Made by a program: the position numbers and the translations under genes
In this document: in pieces, positions 1 to 11,950 of the stretch
How positions within the stretch are numbered: position 1 is the first letter of the stretch
Layout: the number at the start of each line of letters is the position of its first letter
NCBI RefSeq assembly: GCF_963169125.1
Contig: NC_084802.1
Coordinates: 24,211,107 to 24,275,106 of the forward strand
Direction of reading: 5' to 3'
Source of the DNA: Humulus lupulus
Lineage: Eukaryota > Streptophyta > Magnoliopsida > Rosales > Cannabaceae
Length of the DNA: 64,000 nucleotides
The notes under the pieces: model-generated
What the model was told of the DNA's origin: nothing
The model's database searches: none
What the model saw: only the letters and a program-made list of their open reading frames with translations

Positions 1-1442
1 CAAATAAGCAAGACTGTTAAGCATTTACAATGCAATCAATGTCCACATATAGAGCACTCAACATGCTTCATCAATAACCATGCATGTCACATACTGGGTA
101 TAGTTTTCTTACCTCTGGTTCGAGCATGAAATAATAAAGGAATGACCTTTGAGAACGATTAATCATTTAGTCCCTTAGCAGTCACCGTGTCATAACCAAA
201 TATGAAATCCCATTAATAAATAAATGATAAAAGGTTCATGATCTAAAAGCCCGCTCGCGAGGCCACTCCCGAGCTCTCGAGACTTCCAATCCACCCAAAC
301 AAGGTGGTGGAACCATCCCCCGAGCCCCCAAAGTCCTCCCAAACCCTAAAATTGGGTCTTGCTGAAAGTGACATAGTGCTGGGGCACTCCTGGGAAGCGC
401 TGCCCCAAGTCAGAGAGCACCCTTGCTCTCCTCTGCTTAGCGCTGGGGTGCCAGCAAACAGACCAGACAAATTATTGTTTTCTCCCCTGCATTTTTCTCT
501 GAATAACAAGCTTCAAAACCAACCTAAACACCATCCAAACTTATATTTTAACCCTAAAACTTCATCTATACCTCAACCTCATCAAAACCCAAGCAAACTT
601 TCCCAAAAACCTCATTGAATTTCCAACTATTCAATCCAATATTTCAACTAAAACCAATTGAAAAACAGGGCAAGAAACCAGAAAACTTGAATTGAAATTC
701 TTACCTCAAAGTCAAGATTGAATCCCCCTCAATGGCTGAAAATAATCCTAAACCCCCAAGCTTTGATTCCCTAGCTTGAATTCAAAATTTCAAAGGAGAA
801 AGGGAAGAAAATAATGATCGGGAGGAAGAGGAAGAGGAGCTCTGTTTTTGGTTAAGCTTTAGTTAATTCCACAACCTTCTAGTTAGTTTGAATATATCCC
901 TTGGTCAAATGACCAAAATGCCCCTAGGTTAAATAATTTCCTTTCAAGGCTAAAAGGGCAAAATCGTCATTTCCTGCCTATCTCGTTAATTATAATTAAC
1001 GTCCTTTAATTCTCGTTATTCTTAATATTCTCAAATAGTAAAAAATCATATCTCATTAACCTCTAATTCCTAGTAATGTACTAATCATCAAATTATTCCA
1101 AGACTCACCCCGAGCCCAGAAATAACTCCGTTATGACCAAACTGCTAACTTGCATTCAAAGATCGTCTCATGCCGAATAGCTCGAATAAATCCACATTAT
1201 AATGTGGCCTCATTATAAATCACCAACATGCATGAAAATATACAAATATGCCCTCAATGGGCCAAATTACCAAAATGCCCTTATAATGAAAAGTGGACCC
1301 ATATGCATGCATTTATCATCGTATAATAATATAATTCACATAAACATGCATGTAATAATTTAATTGCATAATAAATCAATTATGGCCCTCCCAGCCCCCT
1401 AATTCAGGCACTAAGCCACATTAAGGAATTTTGGGTGTTACA
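1..1442 (-). mobile_element. Long LTR-type repeat, minus orientation, cut by the window edge
   Basis: Read on the minus strand, this block begins at 1442 with TGTAACACCC, a common start for long plant LTRs, and runs off the left edge. It holds no coding sequence I recognise. A CT-rich leader (about 775-840) is followed by a splice-donor-like GGTAAG (cttacc at 700-705), and a second GGTAAG-like site lies near 110-116. The right border sits exactly inside integrase coding sequence, so this is an insertion into the Tat element that follows. Because the left end is missing, the length and target duplication cannot be checked. It could be a solo LTR or the 5' LTR of a full element. Confidence 0.6.
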
Positions 1443-2300
1443 TCGACATTATCTGGTCCTTGCCCACAGGGAAATGAGGAGTGAAATATGTCATAGTGAT
1501 CGTCGACTACTTCACGAAGTGGGTCGAGGCCGAGCCACTCACTACAATAACTTCTAAAAAGGCCCTGGACTTTGTCATCAAGAACATCTTTTGTCGGTAC
1601 AGGCTCCCGAGGAAGATAGTCTCCGACAATGGATTGCAATTCGATAGCGAAGTATTCACGAACTTCTATCAACGACATGGAGTCATCAATAGTTTCTTCT
1701 CCGTGGCCCATCTGCAAGCAAATGGCTAAGTGGAAGCAGTTAACAAGACACTCAAGTCCACTTTAAAGAAATGACTGGAGCAGGCAAAATGAGCTTGGCC
1801 TGAGGAGTTGCCTAGGGCATTGTGGAGCTACCGCACCACTGCTAGGACCTCCACCGGCCATTCTCCCTTCTCTATGGACTACGAATATGAGGTTATGCTC
1901 CGAGTTGAAGCAGCAATATCCACACACCGACGGGACACGTATGACCCTACCATGAACCATGCTTTACTTCGAGAATCCCTAGACCTCGTGGAGGAATTGC
2001 GCGAAGCTTCTCAACTTCGAGTAGCGTCCTACCAACAGAAGGTAGCCATATATTTTAACTCCTAAGTGAAAGATCGAAAGTTTGTGGTCAGAGACCTGGT
2101 GTTGCGAAGAGTCTTCTTAGCCACCCGAGACCCCGGTGCAAGAGTGCTGGGACCTAACTGGGAAGGCCCATACCAAGTCGAGAGCGTTGTGTTTCTGGGA
2201 ACATACAAGTTAGACTGACTAAGTGAGGAGCTGATTCCTCATGCCTGGAATTCCGAGCATCTTCACTGGTATTACCAGTATTATAAGCAGCAAACATTGA
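1443..2300 (+). pseudogene. Ty3/gypsy (Tat-lineage) integrase remnant
   Basis: The translation matches the integrase core of plant Tat-lineage Ty3/gypsy elements, including LPTGNEGVKY, DYFTKWVEAEPL and SDNGLQFDSEVF. The C-terminal part follows, with WSYRTTARTSTGHSPFSM and NWEGPYQVESV. Integrase inserts element cDNA into the genome. The frame is closed by several stops (1727-1729, then near 1771 and 1790, at about 2063 and near 2216), so it is dead. The first integrase residues and all upstream gag, protease and RT are lost to the left, where a minus-oriented LTR interrupts the gene. The same domain order is seen in the Tat copy at 43538-49656, whose integrase stops just after TKWVEAE. Confidence 0.85.
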
Positions 2301-3249
2301 TTATTTCTGTAGTACCCCTTGTAGCCTTCAGGCGTATTTAATGAAAAACATGTAAAACACGGAAATTTATTGTCTGCTTGTATTTTTTGGTTTCCTGTTT
2401 CCTTTATTCTATTAATGCCATGTAAAAGCACCCGCTCTCCTGAACAAGTGATCCCAGACTAGCCTCCGATCACTTGGGGGGCATGGAGTTAGGGCAGCAT
2501 TACGCCTCACAGGGAACGACCTAGGAAACTAAGCTTGTCAAGGAGTAAGCCTAGTGTCATCATCCTGAGAATATAAAATCCTAGGAAACTATTCAAGTCT
2601 ATCCTAGAAGGCATCTTGTTCCAGGCAGAACAGAGCTTAGCACTTAGGAGCTAGATAACCTAAGTAGCGCGAGAATATACTTTTGTCACCTCCCATGGAC
2701 ACCGAGTCTAAGGAGCTCTGACCAAGTCTCTTGATCTCGAGATGCAAATGGAAGGCTGAGTACCCCGTACTTGCCCTCGGGAAATTTGTGACATGAGGAG
2801 CTTGACTAGTCAACGAGCGAAGCACCCCTAGCATCACTATATCCCGTAGCTAGAAAACCCAGTATAGCGCGGACTTAGGAATTCAAGTTACCTCTCGAGG
2901 ACAGCGCGTGTCCGAGGAGTAATAACCAAATCCCAGTCTGCGAGATACAGATGGATGCCAGAGCCGTTTATGATTGGGCACCTCGTTAACAACACCTCCC
3001 GAGGAGGTGTGAGTTAATCTAGAAGTGACGAGATATGCACTCGGAGAGCAATGTTGAAACCCCTGGCGGACCTCCCAAGTAGTGCGTACTCAGGGGCAGG
3101 TGATTTCACGTGTAAGGACCCCTGAAAGCTAGAATCTTTGGACTGCAGGAACATAGGATGCCGAGTTAGGACCATTAGTGAATTTCATGTTAAAGTTACT
3201 TCTAGGACTATGAGCCTACAAGAGACTAAATGCTGGATTCACCTTTGAA
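2301..3249 (+). other. Non-coding region after pol of the Tat element
   Basis: No coding potential is visible here. The stretch follows the integrase end and leads into the 65-bp tandem repeats. Tat-lineage elements are known for long non-coding spacers between pol and the 3' LTR. Phrases such as 'cctaggaaact' and 'cgaggag' recur at irregular spacing, but I see no clean array. Confidence 0.5.
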
Positions 3250-3581
3250 ACAGTTTGAGTTCTTGTTCTCGTGGCAATCATGTTACGTTGAATTTATAGA
3301 ACCAGATGTTTAAAGTGGTGTGAGTTCTTGTTCTCGTGACGGTCATATTACGTTGAATTTATAGAACCAGATGTTTAAAGTGGTGTGAGTTCTTGTTCTC
3401 GTGACAGTCATGTTACGATGAATTTATAGAACCATGTGTTTAATACAGATTGAATTCTTATTCTCGTGATAGTTATGTTACGTTGAATTTATAGAACCAC
3501 GTGTCTAAGGTGATTTGAATGCTTATTCTCATGGAAATTAAGTTACGTTGAATTCAAAGAACCAAATCATATGAAAAGGTA
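3250..3581 (+). repeat. 65-bp tandem repeat, about five copies
   Basis: The phrase gagttcttgttctcgtg starts at 3257, 3322 and 3387. Diverged copies start at 3452 and 3517. The spacing is exactly 65 bases each time. Each unit also carries gttacgttgaatttatagaacc. Copies two and three are nearly identical; the last two have drifted. The array sits between pol and the antisense gene of a Tat-type element, a place where such elements often carry satellite-like arrays. Confidence 0.9.
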
Positions 3582-3716
3582 AGGCAAGATGCATAATTAA
3601 ACGGGAAAATAATTACAAATGTGCTTGGGGGCTCGAGCGTTAATTGTCTATACCCCTAAAAACTATGGCACGCATGCCTATTCAGTTTAAAAAGAAAAAG
3701 GTTGAACAAAGCAAAA

Positions 3717-6678
3717 TTATTGGGGGCATTTTCCTAATGGCACCTTTGTCACCAGCTCGATCACCGGGTTGTCCTCGATAGCCTGGCCCCCCGTCGAGGC
3801 CTCTCTCTCTTGAGCCGCGTAGGTAGTCTCTGCCTCAAGGAGTGCCTCAAGTTTACTCCTCATGTCAGGAGCCTCTATGAACGAGAGATCAATGTCTTTG
3901 TTGCTCTCCCACGCAATGAAGAGCATGTCATCAGCCATCATGTCGAGGTCTTTGACCAGTTCCCCTTTGGGTTTTTCCATCTCACCGACACGGGCTTCAA
4001 ACTCCACTCGGCTCAACCGAAACTCCTCACGGACTCGGGCTAGTTCCCCCTCCACGGTCCGTGTGTTGCCTGCGGCATCTTCTAGTAACTTGGAGGATGT
4101 TTCCTCCAAGGCAGACAGCTTCGACCTCTCCGTGACCAGTTGGTCCTCCACTTCTTGGACGTGGGCCCTGGTGTCCTCCACCTCTTTCTCGAGCCGCGAA
4201 TGTTCCTCCAGAGGGACTGTGGTCTCCTGAATTTGAGCAAGCTCCACCTGGACATGAGCCAGCTCCTCCCGAGTCTTCTTCAGCTTGAGGGACCACGTCA
4301 GCACCAGGTCCCCAAGATTTTGATTTAGGACCGCAACTTGTAAATTCAGAATGACTAGTCAGCCAAAAAGACAAAAAATATTCATCGAACTTGGACATAA
4401 ATCAAGACTTACCCTAGTGGAAGTGTGGCAGCTGGTTTCCACCAACGCCACCTTGTTGTCACCATCGCAACGGGCGAAGCTGCTGGTGCTCATCTTGCAC
4501 AAGGATGTCGCTATTCCCTGCAGGAGTTATGTGCCGAGTTGTAAGGCCTTATCTTCTATTCTCCCCACGAGGATAGGTTCAACCTCTTGGCAATGAGGAG
4601 CAGAGACGGGTTCCTTTGGCCAGTCCTTGCGTAGATATTCAGTCATCAGTCGGACATTCTCGTTTTCCTCACCGATATGAGCATTGTAGTACTCGGTGAC
4701 CTCCCTGTGCAGATTTGAGCCATCGTCATCATAATACTCCAAAAAGATGACCAACCGGGAATCCTTAGCTTGAGGGGGATTGGAATGGATCTCTTTGCCT
4801 TTCTTGGAGAATCCCTCATCACGGGTAGAGGAGGTCTCGAGGTCTATGACCTCTCCAGCGACTGTTGCACTTGGGGTAAGGGTCGTTGGAGCAGCGGTTG
4901 AGGGTGCTGGAACAGTCGAAGAGGGCATGGGCACCGGTATTGGGGTTGTCCAGGTGTCAATCTCAGAAGGGCCCGACACCCTTTGATGTTTTGAATGCAT
5001 CAAGTCTAAAAGGCCCATACTGTCTGGACAAAGGAAACATCCTAGTTAGTCTCAATAAATGAAAGGAAAACTACAACAGAATAATACGTGCAGAAAAAGA
5101 AAGATAAAACTCCTCGGGAGCCCCACCACGATCATGCTCCTCTGAATGGAGGATGGCACTAGAAAATTTGGGTACAAGATGACCCATCTCCTATGTTAAA
5201 TTCGTTTTGTACTGACAAAACCAAGAGGTGTGCATGGCCGTCGACTCGTCAGTAGGCACGAAGCCTTGAGGGTGCCTCTTCCTCCTTGGGTTGCAGAGGA
5301 ATGCGTCGATGAGATCTTGGTAATCTTTCGCAGACCAGCAACACTCCAAAACTTGACCACATTCAAGAAGGGAGGGAGAAAATAATATATGGTTGGGACT
5401 AGTTCCCTCCCCTACATGTCTAGCATAGTGAAGAATGATCAGAGATTTACCTTGAGGCATGGAGGATGATTCGATTCCCACGTCGAGCACCTCGTCTTCT
5501 TTCGCCACTGCAGCTGCCTTAATGGCAAGGATGCTCTTCATGTGCTCCTCTCGAAGGCGTTGTATATAGTGATGTTCTGCCTTGGCCGCCATGTACGCTG
5601 TGTGCAGCCTTGCCACATTCTGAGATTGCTTCGAATCCTGAAATTTGGCTAAGATTACCAGATTTATGCTCTATCTCACCTACAGAAGCCCGTATTGTTG
5701 GATGTGGGCGTCAGTGACAAGGAAGCCAAGCTCTAGCTCCTCGCTGCGAATGGGCTCCATCGCCTGAAGCCTTTCATCGAAAGAGTCGAAGAAGCGAGTG
5801 CGGTGAAACATACTTGATTAAGATGACACGGGCAAGGATGAGTCGCGAACAAAACACTATCGTACTAACTCACGTGAGGACAGAGGTACTTACCAACTGT
5901 AGCGAACTCCAGGAGTAATGTGGGGTTGGTCCTTGTCAGGAAGCCATCTGTCCAAAAGAATTGATCCTTATAAGCCCGAGCATGATTCTCATTGTCGCTC
6001 AGGGCTTTGTAGCCTGTCACGAGAATTGTGTGCTTCATCAAGGTGTAATACCCCCTTTCTCCCCCCTTCTTTGCAAATTGACGAAAACTATAGATGTACA
6101 ATATTTCAGCTAGGGACAGAGTAGACCAGTTCTACCTTTTGTACAGTACATATATCCCTGCCAGTACCTAATATCCATTCAGGGACATTTGGAAAGGAGC
6201 TATGCTGAGAAACTTAAGAAAGTAGACATAGTACTGGTGCAGTGGCAGGGCTGCACCCGCTTGGAGATGAGAAATGCTTCAGGGCCCCAGTCCATGAATG
6301 CTCTTATGCGCTCTCTCATCCTCCCAAGCTAGACGCACTAGTATTTCGCTGTCGTCCACCCCATAGTTCTCAAGGATTCACTGCAAGGCACCTTTATGCC
6401 GAAGCTTACTCGGGATGTCTACCGCTTCTAACCCTATGGCATGGTAAGGGGAGTCTGAGGGTGTTGGGTTCGTATTAGCTTCTTCATCAGAGAGACCAAC
6501 TTTGAGAAGTCTCACCGCCGCTAGTTCCGAGCTCTCCCGTACTACGAGAGTTTGGGTGCTACCAGCCACTTGTTTCCTCTTCTCGGGGTGTCATTATGCT
6601 TCTCAGGCCATTTGAAGGATTTCTTCGTCGAAGGCGTAGAACCCTTGTTGATGGAGCTAATGAAGATCCTCGGACATT
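3717..6678 (-). pseudogene. Antisense additional gene (aORF) of Tat element, degraded, split
   Basis: A series of minus-strand open segments lies antisense to the pol remnant. In order they give: a start-like ATG at 6678; a segment resembling LHQYYVYFLKFLSIAPFQ (about 6240-6180); a segment with DQFFWTDGFLTRTNPTLL (about 5960-5900); a basic helical segment (5616-5450); a Ser/Thr/Pro-rich linker (5018-4780); and a coiled coil rich in Glu, Leu and Arg (4304-3850). The same blocks occur in the plus-strand gene at 35157-36290. This is the general layout of the plant 'putative gypsy-type transposase / plant transposon protein' genes carried antisense by some Tat-lineage elements. Function is unknown. 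Introns probably separate the blocks; in-frame stops (for example after SLNGY near 6168) show decay. Exact exon borders are not resolved. Confidence 0.65.
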
Positions 6679-7661
6679 TGAAACAAATACCAAATAATTA
6701 ACGCATTGACCCGATGAAAGTTAGGCCAAAGCGGGAACCCCTAAGACACCCGCTCGGAGAAAGGAGAAGAAAGAAGAACTATGGCATTGGGGTATCATCG
6801 AAGCTAGACCCTCGGCACCAGAGACACCACTGGAAAAGATGAACACCATCGGAAATGATGAACATCACCGGAATCTAGAAATTTTCCAAATTCTACCCGA
6901 AGACATAGGATGATAAAAAACGTCCCATAACACCTCAGAACACTTAAATGGGCCATTTATGACTACAAATAAGGCAAAAATAGCCTCTTAAAGGCTCGAA
7001 AAACAACCACTAAACATGCATCCTAAATTCTCAAATACGCATGAAAATGGAAAGTCACTATACAAGAATACGTACTCGAAATGTAGTGTCGCATTGTGCT
7101 GAACCGAGTGCGAACTCTGAAGAACTGTTTGCCGTTCACCCAGAAATACGAAGCTTAGCGCCAGTCCTCCATAATGGAAAGAGGGTTGGAGAGGATGCAG
7201 TGTCGAAAAATGAGTTGAGAAGTTGATAGAGTTTGAAGAGTCGAAGGCACGAGAAATTTGAAATGGGCTAAAGTAATGTTGAAAATTTGATTCTCGACCT
7301 TTTATAAGTCTGGTGCTTAGGAGCAAAGTAAGTTCACCCCAACTATCGAATTATCTAGGACATGGGTATTCAAGAACGATCCAAGGGTTGAAAATCAGAG
7401 AGGTGCGGATCGTGATCATTGGCATTGGAAAAGGGAAATCTCGAGTATAAGCTGAAAAGATGCCTAGGGTACGGAAAAGACGTTTCAGGCTACAAAACTG
7501 GCCCTTCATTAATTGCACAGATTGATGGGCCCAGCAATGGGGTTTCAGCACATGGCAGTAAATCTCGTAGTGACATCACTAGAAGCCTAAACATTCCTAT
7601 TTGAGGACATTTCGAGTTTTCCCCAGTTTTAAGTCTCCACTGTCCGAGGACGAGTAGAGAC
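6679..7661. other. Spacer between antisense gene and polypurine tract
   Basis: This contains the antisense promoter and probable leader, but no protein that I recognise. Open frames here are short and show no family resemblance. Confidence 0.4.
7299..7306 (-). promoter_or_regulatory. TATA box for the antisense gene
   Basis: On the minus strand TATAAAAG at 7306-7299 is followed by a CT-rich leader (about 7270-7150) of the kind seen in plant 5' UTRs. It lies about 620 bases upstream of the first start-like ATG of the antisense gene, and outside the LTR. This suggests the gene has its own promoter. Confidence 0.5.
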
Positions 7662-7673
7662 TCAAGGGGCAAA
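7662..7673 (+). other. Polypurine tract of the Tat element
   Basis: The purine-rich string tcaaggggcaaa lies directly in front of a TG that starts the 3' LTR. Plus-strand DNA synthesis of LTR retrotransposons is primed from such a tract. The placement agrees with the plus orientation of the integrase. Confidence 0.7.
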
Positions 7674-8319
7674 TGCTGTCTGTGTTTTCACCCAAGGACA
7701 CGTGATCGTCTAAGTAGGACACGTGGCAATCTGAGTAGGACATGTGGCAGGATGTGTACTTCTGTTGATGAGGCCACGTCCCGGGGATCAGTCCTCGGGG
7801 GGTTGGTCCTACAGTCGAAGATTACTCCCCTCGGATAGAGGAAGGACGTGGACATCTCCTCAGGGTCATGTCCTGAGAGCTACGAACGTCTTCCAAAGGC
7901 TATGTCCCGGGAGCTGCTTGGCAGTCCACGAGTTTCTTACCATCAGTTATATTCCAAGGCAAGGACCTTGTCCTCGAGATCTAAAGGATAAGCCATCTGT
8001 CAGCCAATGCGGGTTAGCAGCATCAGAGGAATACCTGACAACTTTTTTGGGGGATCTGCCTACAGTATTGTCGATTGTACAACTCGACCGTCCGCACTCC
8101 CACTATGCTGTCTGACACGAAAATACGTACAACATGCCCTGAAAGTACCAGGGGCATGTTCCCCATAAAGTAGGTACCTTTCTGCAGTGGGCTCTGCGAA
8201 TCTCACTTGGGTCGTGGTCTCTATTCAATGCAGCCCAATGCATTGAATTGGTATTAGCCCCCAATAACGGGAAGAATGTATATTAATGACAAATGATTAG
8301 TATTAATTACCACAGCCTC

Positions 8320-8328
8320 TATAAATAG
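8320..8328 (+). promoter_or_regulatory. LTR TATA box
   Basis: TATAAATAG lies in the middle of the 3' LTR, with a transcribed-leader-like sequence downstream. It is the expected promoter element of the Tat element. Confidence 0.6.
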
Positions 8329-8552
8329 AGCTGGGGGTCTCATTGTAAAGAGTTCAGTTTTTTAGAGAAAAAACACCTTGTACTTAGAGCAATCTAAATG
8401 CTGCTTGATAATACACCATTGGAGATTGCCATCACAAGCTTCCAATCCTCTTAATACCAAAGACTTGTGGACTATGGTTCTTTTATAACCTGAACCACGT
8501 AAATATCCTTGTGTTCATATTGCTTGTTTCTTTAATCTCTCTTTTTGAGGTT

Positions 8553-11242
8553 GATAGTGTAACACCTTCACTTATTTTAGTTAAAACTAGATCTGATGTG
8601 TTACATTTTAAAACTATATCATAATTACTTTCAGCGGAAGACTGGATTTTTTTTATAGAAAACTTATTTCATATTATTTACATTAAACATAAAGTGTGTC
8701 TCAAACAGATTATACATAAGCATTAAATAATCCAATTTATTTTCAAAACATAACTTCACACTTTATTACAAACATACACATTGATAAACTGAAATAACCC
8801 ACAAAAGGTTGATATGTTCATATGTACAAATCAGGGCCAAGATCATGCTTCAGTTCTCCTTTGTCATTCACTCATTTCTTTCTCTACCTGCAACACAAGA
8901 CAACTGCGAGTCTAAAGCTTAGTAAGAAAAGTAATGCATGCAATGCTAATGATTACCCAATGTCAATGGGCATACACAATTTCTTTTTAAATTTTGCGCC
9001 CTTTAATATTGTACACACTGTTTGATTAGGCCAATGCCTGCTGGGCTTATTACACATATAATCTAAAATCCCATGGGTTCTCCTCCATCTAGCCATCACC
9101 ACAGTAAGGCACATTAAAAACCTTATTCCATCGTTGCCCCGTCGGGCTCAAGAGTTAAGGCGGTTACACACTCTGGTGTCAGTACATATAACAATAACTC
9201 ATATGGAGGAGAAAAAAAAACAAGAACATGACAAACAATATAATTGGTTCACTAAAACCTAGCCCAAATTATTGGGCTGCCACTATGAGTCTAACTATAG
9301 GCCTCCGTTTACATTTACTTGCATGGCCTTATATCATACAATAATTCACCATATCACTATTATGCCATGCATACAATTTTATGATGAAGTGTCAATGTAT
9401 GTTAATACCACTTACTCACAAAATATTCATATAATGCATACTTTCACATAACATATAATTCTTGTGTTGCAGTTGAGTACTTTACTTACCTTGTGTCCAA
9501 AATATATTTCACCGTGTAACAAATGGTGTCTTAGGTGTTGATGAGCTTATCTTGCAATGGCATGAATTTTACGTCACTTCAAACATATGATTTTTCTTAG
9601 GATCTCTAATGACATATATAAAAACTTAGCTCATTGTTTTAATCCTTTAGAAAAATCTCAAAATGCTCATAATATCATAATCATGACAATGATAAATTTT
9701 AACACTTAATTAGGTTACTATCCTCCAATTTATAGAAATCTAATTTCGCACCATATTGATGGCAGCAAGAAATTGAACTGTCATTTAAAAATATCCATAG
9801 ACCATCATATCAAATTTCATATCTAAATCATGCCTAAAATGCCTTAAACCACTTAAATTAAGCGTTAGGTTTATCTTAGACACTTGGAGAAATTTTGACA
9901 GAGCTTCCCCTTAATTTTACCTATCCCCATATATCAAAATCAATCAGTAATCAACATCAACTAACCTGCCATAGCCACATATCCCAAACACCAACATAAT
10001 TCATCACAAAGTTAGCATATACCGATTTCGATAAAATTCTAATTTCCAAGATCATCACCCAAATTAAATGATTCTCCACGTCTATTAAAACATTTATAAA
10101 CATATATAACCTCTTATAAACTCAATCAAATAACTAAAAATTAGTTTTTACTCCAAGAACCACAAAAACCTCATAAAACACAAAATTTCACTTACCGATC
10201 AACTTTTAGGCGAAAACAATCTCTTCTAGCTTTTCTAAACCGAAAACCACTTGGAAACCACCAAGAAATATCTTAAAAAAGATAAAACACCATAGATAAG
10301 ATCTCAGAAAAATTCAAAAACGTGGTTTAACTTCCAAGTAATAGAACTTAACATAAAAATCTCAGAACTAAGCATAATCCACTTCTTTGGCTTTAATTTC
10401 ACTTGGATCTCCTTAGAATCTCTTCAATTCAGCCAAGAAATGTTTTTGGTTATCTTCTCTATCTATTTTTTCTCAGAGTCTTGGTCATGGAAAGTGATAA
10501 GGTTGATGACAATCCTTTATTTTCAATGATTTGGCCTTATTGTATCAAAATTTGACACCTTTCACCTTATCATTTCACTTTTTTGACTTATGAAAACCTT
10601 ATCACTTCAATAATTTCGACTTAATCGTTTGCTAGGCCTATTCTCCTTATGTGTGAAACACTCACACCAAACCTTAGGTCCATATGAGTTCAAACCCAAT
10701 AGTTATGCTTACCCGTTTGAGCGTAGCACACTTATGCTAAGCTCGTTTCGACTTTGCGTCAACACCACTGATTATGTATACCTCCCATCAATACTTGATC
10801 TAATAGTTCTAAAACCATTTTTACTTCATTAATGAGACCTTAATCATACCTCAATTATATTTGTTAAATCCACTAATACTCAATTTTACACTGAAATACT
10901 AGTAATCGACATTGTACTATTTTTCACCGCTTAACATCTTTTGCCTTCTATATCTCACTTTTCTCACTTGATTTCATGTCTTGTCCATATTTTTCATACT
11001 TTCTTATATCTTGAGCACATCAAACACCCATAAAAGACAACTCAAACGCCATAAGGTTAATAATATTGAACATACACATAGACGTCATATACACAACTTT
11101 TATACTTATACATGAAAACACTTATAAGAATATGCATATGGTCAAATTATACATATTGTATGATATGTAATGTAATGCAATGCAATGCAATCAATCGATT
11201 ATTGATTACATTATATCAAAATAATGTGAGTGCTACAGATAG
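8553..11242 (-). mobile_element. Solo long LTR, 2680 bp, target duplication GATAG
   Basis: The block 8558-11237 starts TGTAACACC and ends GTGCTACA. It is flanked by the direct repeat GATAG (8553-8557 and 11238-11242). Removing it restores a continuous Tat LTR. No gag or pol is inside. Signals suggest minus orientation: a splice donor GGTAAGTG (cacttacc, 10189-10196), an acceptor TTGCAGG (around 8888) and a polyA signal AATAAA (tttatt at 8762-8767). Long LTRs of this TGTAACACC type recur in the window. A solo LTR formed by recombination between two LTRs is the simplest reading. Confidence 0.8.
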
Positions 11243-11260
11243 CGAAAAAGGCAGTCAACA

Positions 11261-11950
11261 TATACTATGCTAGTAAACTTTGTAGAATCCTTGAATTCAA
11301 ATCTAGATGCATGCTCCATATTATTTTAATATATATATATATATAATAGAAACATAGAATATCATGGTATACATATGAACATCGGATTTGTAAATTATAA
11401 ATAAATACCAAGATGTAGAAACTTACAAATACGCAGCGAAATAATAAATAATTCCTTTATATTCTCTAACATTTGATTCCTTGTGGTAGCAAAGTATTGT
11501 CGAGAATCTAAACTACTTATATTGTGCCAAAGTCTTCCAAGCCTATCTCTAAATCAAGTCTAAAAAAGAGTGGGCAAGTTCTCAACACATGAGAAAAATT
11601 AGAGAGGGAAGAACAAGAGAATGAGCGACCAAGAAAGGATTCGACTGCTAGGTTTTCACTTACCCAATGAATTAACTGAGACTCACTTATGAAAAGTCTC
11701 ATCACATTCCTTATATGGCAACCTAATGAGATTTATTTAAATTAATTAACATAATAAACAAAAAATCAAAGCTTTTGTCTCCCACAAATGGACTTGGGCC
11801 TAATCTCTTTGTTTTGAATTTAAATCACAACTCGGCCTAAATTCAAAATCTTTTTATTTATTTATCTTTCAATTATTAGTTAAATAAATAATTAAATCCT
11901 TATTCAAATTAACTAATTATAATTTGATGATAATTCTTTGGTAGGGGCCG
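11261..11950 (-). mobile_element. Diverged fragment of a copia-type LTR
   Basis: The sequence shares ordered phrases with the copia LTRs at 51390-54430 and 61324-63178. Examples are acttacaaatacgcagcg (against acttacagtatacgcagcg), a shared ttctctaac, agttctcaacacatgag, and the later run of attaattaa and taaatcctt. It is clearly more diverged and lacks one end. An (AT)n run lies at about 11330-11345. It is probably an old minus-oriented LTR of a related copia family. Confidence 0.55.

Larger units (their letters stand above)
7674..11260 (+). mobile_element. 3' LTR of Tat element, interrupted by a solo LTR
   Basis: The LTR starts TGCTGTCTG at 7674 just after the polypurine tract. It resumes after an insertion and ends ...GGCAGTCAACA at 11260, the usual Tat-type ending (compare the ends at 44139 and 54019). 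Without the insertion and one target-site copy it is about 900 bases long. A TATA box TATAAATAG lies at 8320-8328, followed by a leader. The insertion occupies 8558-11237. Confidence 0.8.

Noticed and set aside
304..618. Proline-rich plus-strand open frame near the left edge
   Set aside because: It overlaps a minus-strand frame over the same bases, lies within an LTR and has no domain.
6988..7326. 112-residue minus-strand open frame before the antisense gene
   Set aside because: It starts at or before the TATA box and covers the likely leader. There is no similarity to the additional gene family.
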